Assembly (NCBI GenBank): GCA_028565635.1
Contig: JAOXYB010070945.1
Coordinates: forward strand, 1 to 24,005
Reading direction: 5' to 3'
Length of the DNA: 24,005 nucleotides
Origin: Phoronis ovalis
Lineage: Eukaryota > Phoronida > Phoronidae
Program-made: the position numbers and the translations under genes
Notes under the pieces: generated by a model
The model's database searches: none
Seen by the model: the letters and a program-made list of their open reading frames with translations, nothing else
What the model was told of the DNA's origin: nothing
Part shown: positions 1 to 11,348 of the stretch, piece after piece
How the letters are laid out: each line of letters starts with the position of its first letter
Position numbering within the stretch: position 1 is the stretch's first letter

Positions 1-959
1 AAAAAAAAACATGAAGAAGTATACATCAAAACCAAATCCAAAATCTTCAACTGGGCTGCACACCCCCACCAAAAAATACCTTGAGTTCCCCCCCCCCCCC
101 CCAGTAGATACTAAACTTGTCTATAACAGCATGGCTAAAATTTTAAACATAAACTATAGTTCAAGAGAAAAATCTTTACACAACACATAATATCATATTT
201 TCGGTGTGTTTTTACAATCACAATACTGTATTTCTAAAATTTCACTAAGCAATAAATTGAATTTTTATTTTAATTATAACTAAAAGTAACATAATAGAAT
301 AAAACCAATAGCATCAACAAAATCATTTTAGACTTCTACACAAGTCTAATTAGGTACAGAATATACAGTTATAGTGAAAACTGACATTAACAGTTAGTTT
401 ATTATATAATGACCTTTAAGCTATAAGTTATTATGTACAAGAATGTTAACATTGTGTGACTATATACATGTATATATAACAAGATGGAGCTGTTACCATT
501 AAACATGGAATGATACTTCTAACCTCCCCCTCAAAGTGGAACAATCCATCAATGCCTAGAAAATACAAGACCAACATGCACTGTCAATGTATCAAATTCA
601 ATCACTTTCATTCACTGGTTAAGTTGAGATAAGGCTTGATGGAGCCCATTAACTTCTTTTTATGGACTAAATTAAGCCAAGGTAAGATGATTTTATGGTC
701 AGAGAAAAATAAGACATATGTTTTAAACAAAGAAGCCTTGCAAACCTTATCAAAAATATAATTAAACTTTTCTGTATGAAAATATCAGTGTGATATAGGT
801 ATAAACAAATACACAATGCTGGTTTGTCCTTTAAAGGAAATTAAATGTCAGTGATGAGATATTTTAATTGTAATATGCCAAATAAAAAAACATCTGCATA
901 TCAAGAAATCAAAATATTATGGCAGCAGCAATGCTGAGAAATATAATCAAGAGTTGCAG
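1..959. other. Noncoding AT-rich stretch, nothing recognised except a C15 run
   Basis: I see no convincing exon, RNA gene or paired inverted repeat here. The only distinctive item is a homopolymer of 15 C at 88-102, in an otherwise A/T-rich background. The part after 858 is an open reading frame leading into the exon-like patch that follows. Confidence 0.5.
88..102. repeat. Poly-C homopolymer, 15 bases
   Basis: Fifteen uninterrupted C residues lie between 'gagtt' and 'agtag'. It is the longest C run in the window. Its length is likely polymorphic and error-prone in assembly. Confidence 0.9.
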
Positions 960-1062
960 ACCTGGGCAGAACTTCTTGACATGATGTCAAATGCCTGGGA
1001 CCTGACTGAAGTTGGAGAAAAACATATGATACTGGTTTTATTGGTCAGACACATACACAATG
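960..1062 (+). other. Weak exon-like patch of unknown product
   Basis: The frame is open from 858 to 1193 and its middle part is richer in G/C than the surroundings. An AG at 958-959 and a strong donor (G|GTGAGT at 1062/1063) would bound an internal exon of 103 nt, phase 0 in and phase 1 out. It would encode 34 residues containing WAELLDMM and WDLTEVGEKHM, which read like a helical protein segment. Against it, no polypyrimidine tract precedes the acceptor and no partner exon was found. I recognise no family. It could be a real exon of an unseen gene, a decayed mobile-element fragment, or chance. Confidence 0.2.
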
Positions 1063-1193
1063 GTGAGTGCAGATCTATGGATAATCAACGTGGCCACTTA
1101 GGTAACATTTCACCTGCAACGACCACAAACCACAAAGTAACATGTTTAATTAAAAGGTATTTTTTAACCAGTTGCCTTAAAGTACATGTCTAG

Positions 1194-2395
1194 TCTTTTT
1201 ACTTAACAATCCTATCCAATAGATTTTCCACCTGATATTTCAAAGACAATTATTTTCTTATCATGAGATTTATTGGATTCTATTTATAAAAATGAGACTA
1301 TATTGTCGTTGCCTAGCATAGCTGGAATTGTGTTCCCAGAACAATTATTTCTTATTGTCATGTAGTTTCTGGCTTCAAACTACAAGTCTAATCATTTTCT
1401 AATATCTTATGCCTGTCATACATCTTATGTCAAACATGACATTTCTTCTTATTAATGTAATTGAAGAACATTGAATTATGTAAGTGTTTTCCCATCAAAT
1501 CATTTAAATAATTAGCCTACATACCCTCTATTTTATCTGTGTAAAAATTTTCCTTTAGAGAATTTTGAGCACCATGCCACACGTTCTAGAAGTGGTCATG
1601 AAAATTGCATTTTGCTAGCCAACCTTCTACTACTGTATAATTCAACTGAGCATAGTCTACAGTTGCCTTTATTTACACAACAAACCAAATCATAGGAACT
1701 AGCTACTATTTAAAAATGTTCTTAGTAACAGTTTCAAAAATGTCCTATTGTCCCCTGCTTACATATAGCTCACTGAATAATCTATTTCACAGCTGCAATA
1801 AAGTCAGTATTAGAAATGTAAGAGGTATATATGTTCTATAAGACTTATGGTTTAAAAATCTATTGAAGTTGGAGAGGTTAAATTAATAATAAATATTTAA
1901 AACATGACATTTTGTGCTACCTAGAGATATTGTCAATAGCAGTTTTGTAAGAACAGTAAATGAGCTAATGTGCTATTGTTGCATGGCACAAATGAAAAAA
2001 CAATAAATATCATTTCTTGAAACTAAGCATTAAAAACTGAAAAAAAATGATCAATATAACGGTCAATTAAGATATCCACAAGGAAATTAGCAATACAAGC
2101 TTTTCATATCGAGTAAGTAATCACAATGAAAATAATAAATACCCCAAAGACATTTTAGCTGAAAAACAAACTTTTGGTTTTGAATACAATTTTAAGTATT
2201 TTTATATTAATAGTCAAAAATTGTTAAATACTAGTTGTTCTCAGGAGGGCTCTGCCATGAAGCAAATAATATCGAGACAGATACACGATTCTCCAAGGTG
2301 AACTAACTTTGTATGGTAGTACACTCCCGGGGGTGATTAACATTTGTGATGAATACAGTGGATGTGTCACCCGAATGACTTACCTTTTCACCAAG
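1194..2395. other. Noncoding AT-rich stretch, no feature seen
   Basis: No exon with usable splice sites, no RNA gene and no obvious repeat pair was found. Around 2230-2395 the composition becomes more G/C-rich (including 'ctcccgggggtg'). This may be the left part of a dispersed repeat that includes the adjacent minisatellite. Confidence 0.45.
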
Positions 2396-2580
2396 AAATC
2401 CTTAAAAATTGGTTCACTTTTCAAAAAATGCTCTAAAAATGGATCAACTTTTTTAACAAAAATCTTGATGGGTTCATATTTGCTGCAAAAATCTAAAAAT
2501 GGGCCTCTTTTCCTAAACAAAACCCTAGAAATGGATCTATCTTGGAAAACAAAATCTCTAGAAATGGAAAGTTGTTCTGA
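2396..2580. repeat. Degenerate minisatellite, about six ~31-bp units
   Basis: Six diverged units can be aligned on the shared word 'aaatctctaaaaatgg', starting near 2396, 2426, 2460, 2489, 2520 and 2552 (spacings 30, 34, 29, 31 and 32). Most units continue with a 'gatc(a/t)' or 'gttca' word and then a T-rich tract. A 96-codon reading frame runs across it, but its peptide only mirrors the DNA repeat (recurring K-S-L-K-x-G/E-x), so I do not call it a gene. It is probably part of a dispersed repeat spanning roughly 2230-2640. Confidence 0.65.
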
Positions 2581-2591
2581 GTCTAGGCAGA

Positions 2592-2608
2592 AGGCCTAGT
2601 CTAAAAAG
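2592..2608. repeat. Small palindrome beside the minisatellite
   Basis: The words CTAGGC and GCCTAG face each other across a short AGAAG spacer just after the minisatellite. It may mark the end of the repeat that contains it; no function is implied. Confidence 0.3.
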
Positions 2609-2639
2609 AAGGCCGGAACCCATTGAATTCTGACAGAAA

Positions 2640-5600
2640 GTGATGTAAAACAACTTTTAGCCAGGTGTGTATTAGCTTGCAAACATCATACATATGAAGG
2701 AATGCAACTGGAAAAATCTGCACTTTAATTGGGAATAATTTCAACAGACCTGTAAATTAAAAATAGCTTCATTTAGCTTTTTCAATGTTTGATTGCTAAA
2801 ACAGACTTCATCACATATTTCAAAATTCTATTCACATGATTGCAGCATACTGTACTGGCAAGTTTATGTTTGGTTTTTAAGAGAACCTAAAATATTCTTT
2901 GCAATTCTTCATTCTTTCTAGGACAAAGACTTACAGTACTAATTAAGTAGGTAAGGCTGTTATTTACTAATTCATTCCAGTTCAGAAAAATGCTACCATG
3001 GACAAGGAATGAATTTATACAGGACCACTGTCATTCACAGTAACTGTATATATGTGCTCCCCATGCACCCCTTTTTTCAACCTTCATTTCTACCATAAGG
3101 TGTCTTTTAAACACTTATATCATGGGGATATTTTTAACATGGGATAAATATTTTCAATAACTAATTAATAACAACATGGTGTATTCTTGAAGAAACGAAC
3201 TTACTTGCCTTTTTCAATTAAACTGTCTATAGGAATCATTCCTTCCTTTTTTATTTACTACTGGCATGTACATAGCAGTGTTTACTATATAGTCCTAGGA
3301 TTTCTAGGATTTTTTACAATGGAGTGCACATATCCAGAGTTACAACATTTTTACTGTACATTTTGAGAATTTTAAATATTTTTGCCAAAGAAATGGTGGT
3401 TGAATAATGTAGGTGTTCGAATTATGGAGATAATACAGTAATAAGGTAAAAAATAGTGCAAATTTTCTACCCTATCCATCTCTGGCCTGACACCTGTCCC
3501 AAGGGAGATTCCAAATCCATGTATGGTAATTTATTCTGTAAACTATTTTCAGCATGGTAGGAAACAAACGTAGGTATATTAGAGAATAGTTCTAATTACA
3601 TTAGCTATTGATTAAATAACCCACTGTCTAGATAAGACTTGTTAAGTCATGATCAAATTAATATTCAACTTTAAATTAATGAATTATCAAGATGTTACTG
3701 CTATAATCACTGAACTGTTTTAAATCTGATTGAAACAAATATTTAAAATTACAATAGCTAACAGTTCTATTTTATAAGCCTAATGATTTTCCTTAAAACT
3801 AATGGGTTTTCTTTAAAAAAAAAACACAACATTTAGCCCACATGTGTTGAACAAATCTAGAATTGTACATGATATTACTGGTACCACTATCGGGGCAATG
3901 ATTTGCTGTTTCCTGCAGTTACAAAAAATCCAGGAAGCAAGTAAATGGGAACATTATTTAAAATTGATCAAAACAAATTATACTACTACTAATAGCTATT
4001 ATATAGACAGAGATAATGGACATATATTTATTGCAGCTAGTAATAAAAGTCTTAAGCATCTTGTTAGAGTCATAAGTATCTTGTTAGAGTCTCTGCTGTG
4101 GGGAAAAAGGATATTTTTTGCTTCTGAATCAATGCTGGAATTATAGTGACATAGGCAAAACTTATCTCTTATTATGCTTTGTATTTTGGAATCTTTCAGA
4201 TTTTTGTTAAGACTTCGACTGGTAAGAATCTATTATTCCCAATTTGGATTCAGGAAATGATAAAAAAAATTAAAAGATAATTGCTGTTGATTTATAATCA
4301 TTTTAAACTGCAAGAAATCATATATTAAAATATGAAAATATACAAACAACTTCGTGACATTACTTTGAATACCATAGTCTACTATGAGGATATTGAGTAA
4401 TTTGTTTCTATTTCAATTCTAGGCCCTCTATTCCCATATACGGTATATAAAAATGTATGGGAACAATTACATTATATATAATCTTTCAGCCCTACAAGTT
4501 TTCTGGCAGTGCACTGTATCATTGCACACTCGGGAATGCATTATTATATTCCGCTGTGTCTTCCATGTCATGGATCCCTCATGATAAAAACCCTCAAATA
4601 ACAAAACAAGAAAGTATACACATATACCCCATATAAGTTAATATATGTGTTTACTTTTTTTTGCAACTTTTGTTTTTGGAGAATTACTCGGGATTATGCA
4701 CAGAAAAACATTATATTTCACGTGTCCAACTATAACAACAGAGTGATTAAAACTTTGATTTTGTTCATGCAATGAACCAAAAACAAATTTCACATTTGGT
4801 ATATCAAATAAACGATTAACCCTTTAAAACTAGATATTTTATTTCTAACTGTATTCCTTCAAAAATCATAATGCAACCACAATCAACCGTCAATATGTCC
4901 GGTCTTTGATATCTAGACACCTGATTATTCAAGTATGAAAAATCAAGCAAACCATAAACAGTTATTCTCCATGAACGTCTTAATAATTTCTAGTATTTAG
5001 TTTTACTTTGTCATAACAGGCATGCCATAACTAGTAAAATTGGACAGTTGTATGTGGTAGTATAATACTATAGGGATGTCGCTGGTGCCATCTCTGATGG
5101 TGAGTCATGAAACTAAATTTCTAATATTTTTTGCAAATATAAAGAAAAGAAATCCAGTCTTAAAATATTTCCTAAAAATTTCATGTTATTTGGTCAACAA
5201 CTCACTGACTTGTAGGGCAGTATGTACGCAAGGGTTGTTTGTAGGCTTCCTTGCACTGTGTTAGCATACAGGTACCAGATCAATGGAATTCATGATGTGC
5301 TATTTTGGAATTTTCTAATCCTGCATTGCTGTTTCCTCACAAATTTGTTATTTGAATAGTACAGTCTTCTTATTTTTTACAAAGTTGCGCAAATTATGAA
5401 TTGCTATTGCACCACCCTCCTCATTGGAATACCATACTCTCCTATGGATGAGATAAACAAACATTGATGGAGTAACATTTGCAAAATACTTTAAAAGTCC
5501 AGTGGCACTCAGTATTATTTGCTCAAACATTGTCTACTTGTAAGTACAACTTTCCTGCAGACATTTTTCATTGATTCTGCTATAATTTGAAGAAATAATT

Positions 5601-7510
5601 TGTTTGCAAATTTGATTAAAGCTTCTTAATGAATGCGATTATTGTGTATGATAGAGCATGCAGAAAGCTTTCATGCTCTTATGTCAGTGCATTATAATGC
5701 ATGTTCAGATATCGAAGCACTGCATGCTGCCATTTCTGAGGATACTCAAGGATGACTTCTTTTCCAATGGCGGGAATAAGATTTTTTTATTACGAAAGTT
5801 GACTTACTATGTCAAAGGTAAGACTGATATTTTACTATTTTCTGAAACTTTTGAAGACATCTAAGGTTATGAAATCCTGAGTCTTCACATGCATTTCTTC
5901 ATGCTTACATACACTTATAGTTACAGCCATAATATTCTAAAAGTTCATTACACCTACAGCAAATTTATAATCACAGGTGTTTAACAGAAAGAGATGGCAC
6001 TATATTGTATGGAAATTAAGCCACATTGTTTCGCAGGTCATTCTGCAAATTTATTAGAACATCCTGAAGCCACCAAATAAATAAATTTACGATATGTTTT
6101 TTTTTAATCTGAGACTGAATTCTGAAAAACCAGAGATTGTTACGAGAATTGAAACTAACTTTTACTTTGAATTTCAAGCTTGCTATTGCTTCCAAAAGTG
6201 CTTTCTAATGTGGCATTTATAGCATTCTACTGAGGATGATGAGGTGACTATGACATATATAGAGTTACGAATATGACAAAAAAATGAATGGTGACCACTT
6301 CCTTTAAAAACTTAGTATTAATGTGGATGTATAGGGGATAAACTACTCTTTTAATTAAAGGTCACCATCAGTAATAAAGCAGAAAAATAATCAATTTTTA
6401 ACAGAGAACAACTTCAAGGTATGAGTTACAGTTACAAGTTTCAAACAGTTTAGCCATATTAGAAAGGAAAATTCCAAGAAATGTAAATATTGCTTTGACA
6501 AGTATAGCATAAAATTGCATTAATAAATGGTCCACAGAAATGGTGACCTATATTTTTTCTATATTTAGAAGAATAAGCTGTTTCAGAGAAAGCTACAGTT
6601 CAGAGGGGCTTGTGTTTGAGGCATTCTAAAATTCTAAGCGTACTCCTTTATTAAAGCATGCAGAGACACTGTTTGAATTCATCTTACACAGCATACCAAA
6701 AATAAATAAAATCAGGAATTGTAGCAAAGTGCTAATTTGTAATTTGTGTTTCCAATCAGTCTCTTACAAACCACATGGAACTAACATTATTTATTACCTT
6801 TAAACAGTTTCTACTCAAGGAAATGGTGCAAATTGTGTTTTCACAAGTGTCTCTTATCACAATTTTAGAACAAGCACAGATTAAAAAAACACACTGATAA
6901 TTTTTTCAATTTTTATCTGTAAAGCACTATTCCTTGCCAACAAAATGTACAATGGAATTTCAATCGAAAATCTTCAATGTAACTATAATATTGAATTGTA
7001 ACATAACGTTATCTATCTTAACTGATATTGTAATTACAGGTATCACAATGTTACTGTAGATTTCAGAATTGTGCTCTGTTATGGTAAAATATCAAATACT
7101 GGTTTGTGGCAGTTACTAATTTTTTTTACGCTTAGCCTTCCAGAGAATGTGCTGAGGAATCTCAGAATCCGAATTCTAATGATCTGAAATACGGAATAGA
7201 ACATTTAGACAAAGGAAATGCTACTGGTGTACACAGAAATATGCTTCCCTAACCTATACAAATATACACATAATTTCACAGATAGGTACACTTTACATGA
7301 AGGTAATTATGTTTCGAAATAATGCTGGGTAATACAATACAAACCAAGTGTGTCAATTATTATTATTGTTTTGTCAAAAAACAACTTTTTGACGTCAATA
7401 TACAGTGTCAAAAACCAGTATTTTGTATACGAAGCAGAGCATAAATCGGAAAGATGAAGTAAACAAATAGTGCAGGCTGAAGTGATAATTCCTTACTGAA
7501 GCAGAAACAG
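2640..7510. other. Noncoding AT-rich stretch, no supported gene
   Basis: Short reading frames occur on both strands, such as 3844-4146 (+), 5348-5530 (-) and 5658-5864 (+). None has paired splice sites, a recognisable domain or a plausible neighbour exon. Small structures seen are a 20-bp imperfect tandem duplication around 4057-4096 containing 'atcttgttagagtc' twice, and an 8-bp inverted pair TTCCCATA/TATGGGAA near 4430-4462. The rest shows nothing I can name. Confidence 0.45.
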
Positions 7511-7631
7511 GATTGGGGGTGCAATTTGCATGCTCTGGAATTCCAGATCTAGATTGGGGGAACTCAAAATGAATTTACATTAGCCACCATTCGCTTAATC
7601 ACCAATCAGTATGCAAATTTGAATTTATATA
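7511..7631. promoter_or_regulatory. Orphan octamer/CCAAT/TATA cluster (promoter-like)
   Basis: Two octamer motifs in opposite orientation (ATTTGCAT at 7524-7531, ATGCAAAT at 7611-7618) lie in a 121-bp patch. Two reverse CCAAT words ('gattgggg', near 7511 and 7552), a forward CCAAT at 7602-7606 and a TATA-like TTTATATA at 7624-7631 lie with them. This combination resembles animal histone or snRNA-type divergent promoters. No histone, snRNA or other gene is visible on either side, so it may be a relic or coincidence in AT-rich DNA. Confidence 0.25.
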
Positions 7632-10600
7632 CCTAACAAGTTACTAGTTCATAGATACCATCAGATCAGTAGCCCAGGGTACAGACTATAATAGTAGTAT
7701 ATCTTGCTACAGCAAGTACAAACATGTTCTACTTTGAACAAGCAACACTCCTTAAGTATATGTGCTGTTTACATTTATTTAAATATAGGTAAATTCGTAC
7801 ATTTTGGAGTACCATTTTGAGTTTACCTATTAGAGGGCTATATATATACCAATATATGTTTGTTTTTGAGATCAATTATATTTGCCAATATGCCTCAAAA
7901 CTGGACCATAGCACCTCCTTCAAATACACACAAAGCATAATATTATGATAAAAAGACCCTAGTACAAACCAGAATGCGCACGAATCTTTTAATCTACCGA
8001 TTTAAGCATAGTTCCCTTTGGGTATGTAAAGTAAAAATATAGATTTACAGAGAAGGGGCTAATCGTGCATATCTACTAGGCAACAACATGATTCTAATCA
8101 TATTTATATGGAATTTGTAAGTATCTTACATTGGTCAATATAAGGATCATTTTCTGTTTGTGGTGTTACACATCTACACAATTTGAAGTTTTCAACATAT
8201 AGCAAGCCATACTTAAGACTGGTGTTGTACAAATCGTTAAACATGCATGACTTTCCTCTAGTTTGTATATGCATTTTTTAGTTGTCTTTTTGGTTAAAAT
8301 GTGTTGAGTTTATATATTTTTCTTGTCCCATATTCTATATACTTAATGAAGTTATTAATTTCTTATCAATTTGGTAATTTAATTAGATATATAAATTCAC
8401 TAGAAGATACATGTTGCAGATTTCAACTATAGAAAAATTGTGTTGTCAGAGGTTAATACTATTAAAATGAGGTCATATTTATGCTAAAGCATAGAAATAT
8501 TCTTCAGAGATTTAGGAAGTAGCATTCTGGAAATTAGTTTCTCTTTATAGATTTTTCTAAAGCTTTCATAATAATTAAAGATTGCGAACAAACTTTTCAT
8601 GTGAGAGCTACGTAAAAAAAGTTTTCCTTGAAATTATGTATGTATGATTTGAATAGTTATTAATAAAGTTTCAATGTCTATAAACTCAAACTAAAAGGAA
8701 ATTATTTGCAAGTCAAGCATGCTTTTGTAAAGCTTAATTTATTGAACAGGTATTCATTAGTGAGAACAAAATACAGCTACATAGTTCATCAAGGTAGTCA
8801 CAGCTTGGAGTGTGCATATGTGCAAACACACCTGAATGGTTGGATAATGGATAATGTGTGGGTATAAACATCTACTTGCATTGGAACAAATTGGCCTATA
8901 AAAGTTTAAGGCTGCAAGCGTAATCTAGAATAAATTTTGAATTTGTGAAATGAAATATTGGAGGTGCTCCTTAAAAAATTGAAGTTTTTTGATACATATT
9001 ATTTTTGGTTGATCAATTTCTCCTAACTGCAATATTTCAAGATGTTTTATACTTTCATATTTATTTTTAAATAATATTTTGATTTAACTATAATAATGAC
9101 TTCTCAAAAAGGTTCATATGCGATGTACTCAACTTATGGTATTTCTACTTGCTATTTTTACCTGCCTTCTGACTTAAGATCTAAAATATTTTATCCCTGT
9201 TAGTGTATAACATACCTACAGTAGCAACTAGTTATAAATGTCTTGAATTGTTTGAACGAAAGAAATTCTATACCACGAAGTTTGTAGAGGAATACCTGTA
9301 CCAGGTCTCGAGCAATTCTAACATTGTAGACTTTCACAATTTAGCCAACAGGCTAGCCCAACAACTTGCTGTTTTGTGATAAAAATTAAACTGTCCACTT
9401 GTGAAATCAAGATGACAACTAACTAGTTTGATAAAAAAATTGTGTGGACTTGAACTTATAAGTGGTATTTAGGTAAAATTCTATACTCTATGATATCAAT
9501 CTTGCTGTACTAATCTTAATATTAAGAAGAAAGCTGCAGGTAGAGTACTGATCTGATGTTTGCTTGTAAACTCTTATTTGATTTTATATTCTTCTATGCC
9601 ATAAATAATATGTTCTTTATTAGGGAAGAAAATGCCTTGCTTACCTGAAAAGAACTGCAAGTATAGTATGTTGCCTTGACATCTTGCTGGCAACTTGATA
9701 TGCAGTACAAGATTTTAGAAAAAATCAAAGTTAGGCTTTATTAGAAAATGAGGCATATTTTTATCCCCAGCATTTCATGTCAAAGAAAACAGAATATGCT
9801 TGTTTGACATTGAAGCTCATTTTAATTATCTGGTACAAAAATAATACATGGGTATGCTTTTTTATTTCATTTTTGTAAGTCAGTTACTATAATAAGAATT
9901 AAGTGTTTTGTGCCAATATAATATCTCAGTGTAAGAAATCCTGATTGTATCTATCAGGTGCTTTTTCCATAGTATCCATATTATAATTTTATGGTACTTA
10001 AATATGTATAAAAATATATGACATAGTTCACTGGTGTATAATGTTTGCTGATTTAAATATCTACAACAAAAGGGTAACAAGGGAAATACATTTATATGTT
10101 ATATGCTAGCAGAGTGGAGAAACAATAAAGGCTAGTCTCAAATTGTTAAATCACTGGAGTTTGGAATCCCTGAACTCAGTTTTTTAATATCAAATATTTT
10201 CTTGAATTTTTAATCTGTGAATACACAATTCCTGTTCCCTGTATTGCAACAGTGGCTTGCAACTATAAAGTATTAAAGTACCCTATCTTAAAAGAAATTT
10301 AAGCAGCTTGCTAAGATTGGAAAGAAAAGATTCCTAAATGTTTCTTAACATAGCATTATGCATAATAGAACTCATTGCTATAAAACTGTAGAAATACCTT
10401 TAAACATCAATGGGCAGTTTAACAAATGATCATATGGACTTGATCACATCTAATAGTGATTTAAATGTATGTACATTTTTTATATAGCTTATTTTATTGC
10501 TATCTGAAATTGAAGTGTTAACAGGGATTCCTAATTACTATACATTTTATGATAATTTTGGTGTGAATTTCTGCATTATCAGAATAGTCTTCAAAGCAAA

Positions 10601-10772
10601 AATGGTAGATTCCTGTATAATGAGATTTGAATCAAAAAGCTAGGGAACAGAAAGAAATAATCTCTCACTATACACAGGTGGTAAGTTTACATATCAAAAT
10701 ATTTGAGCATGGTACTAAGTATTATAATTGTTAATGCAAGAAACCTCGGTTTTTTGTGATAAAACTTGAATC
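7632..10772. other. Noncoding AT-rich stretch, nothing recognised
   Basis: No exon, RNA gene, terminal inverted repeat or tandem array stood out in either orientation. The only longer reading frame (minus strand, 9880-10080) is composed of AT-rich codons and has no recognisable domain. Confidence 0.45.
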
Positions 10773-10871
10773 ACTTTAAAAGTCAGTATGTCGTCAAAAT
10801 CACTACAAATCAAGTTTCTTGTGAGAAGACTTGATTTGCAGTGATGTTGATCACACACTGATTTTTAAAGT
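10773..10871. repeat. Long hairpin with ~47-nt arms and 4-nt loop
   Basis: The left arm 10773-10819 and right arm 10824-10871 are reverse complements, with about six mismatches and one bulged base. The centre is TTCT-TGTG-AGAA. The best-paired inner part is ATCACTACAAATCAAGT facing ACTTGATTTGCAGTGAT, 16 of 17 pairs. A single-stranded transcript of either strand would fold into a compact ~99-nt hairpin, similar in size and shape to a microRNA precursor. A decayed fold-back transposon is the main alternative. No target-site duplication is evident at the ends. Confidence 0.7.
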
Positions 10872-10889
10872 ATATTTTACCAGAATGTC

Positions 10890-10958
10890 AAGGAACTATA
10901 ATGCATCCATACATGATAATATATGTGAGATTTGTATCTAGATGAAGTATAGTTCCTT
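10890..10958. repeat. Second, weaker hairpin next to the first
   Basis: Arms of 18 nt (10890-10907 and 10941-10958) pair with two mismatches: AAGGAACTATAATGCATC against GATGAAGTATAGTTCCTT. The loop is 33 nt and contains a smaller CATACAT/ATATATG pairing. It lies only 18 bp from the preceding hairpin, so the two may be parts of one element or a hairpin cluster. Confidence 0.5.
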
Positions 10959-11177
10959 TCAAACACTTAACAAATATAATAATAAGTACATCCAGGAAGG
11001 GCATTACAGTGAAAGTTGTTACAGGTAATAAGCATAACCTTGTTTTTGTTTGCAGGTAGATGGAGTTATGATAAAGTAATATTAAATGTTCTATGAGAGA
11101 ATCCAGATGTTACCGGAACTTAGGAAACACACCTGTTCAAAAGTGGATGAACTCTTAAAACTGACCATATAACCTGG

Positions 11178-11185
11178 TATAAATA
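11178..11185 (+). promoter_or_regulatory. Candidate TATA box of gene 1
   Basis: A TATAAATA word preceded by GG lies 171 bp upstream of the proposed ATG. A start about 30 bp downstream would give a 5' leader of roughly 140 nt. In such AT-rich DNA a TATA-like word is weak evidence on its own, and an unseen 5' noncoding exon is possible. Confidence 0.3.
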
Positions 11186-11348
11186 CAACTTGCATATACA
11201 TATTAAATATATATGTCCAGCTAAACTGTATTTTAATAGCAACCAGCAACAGCATTATAAGATAAACATGATACTATACTCTTGAGTAAGAATGCAACCC
11301 GTTAAATATTGTAAGAGCAGCTGAAAAATATTATACAGAAATCAAAGC

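Noticed and set aside
2309-2599. 96-codon frame as a small repeat protein
   Set aside because: Its repeating peptide is explained by translation of the degenerate minisatellite. Unit lengths of 29-34 bp are not multiples of three, so the peptide repeat is not maintained.
3844-4146. 100-codon forward frame
   Set aside because: The composition follows the local AT-rich DNA, including a 20-bp tandem duplication translated twice (HLVRVIS / ILLESL region). No domain is recognised.
5076-5099. ATG followed by eight codons and a strong GTGAGT donor, possible first coding exon
   Set aside because: No downstream exon or promoter supports it. Short ATG-plus-donor combinations occur by chance over 24 kb.
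5348-5530. Minus-strand 60-codon frame with a fairly protein-like sequence
   Set aside because: No recognisable domain, no splice partners, and upstream and downstream context is unremarkable.
7535-7546. CTGGAATTCCAG 12-bp perfect palindrome as a regulatory site
   Set aside because: Short palindromes of this length are expected by chance in 24 kb. It is only of note as part of the octamer/CCAAT patch.
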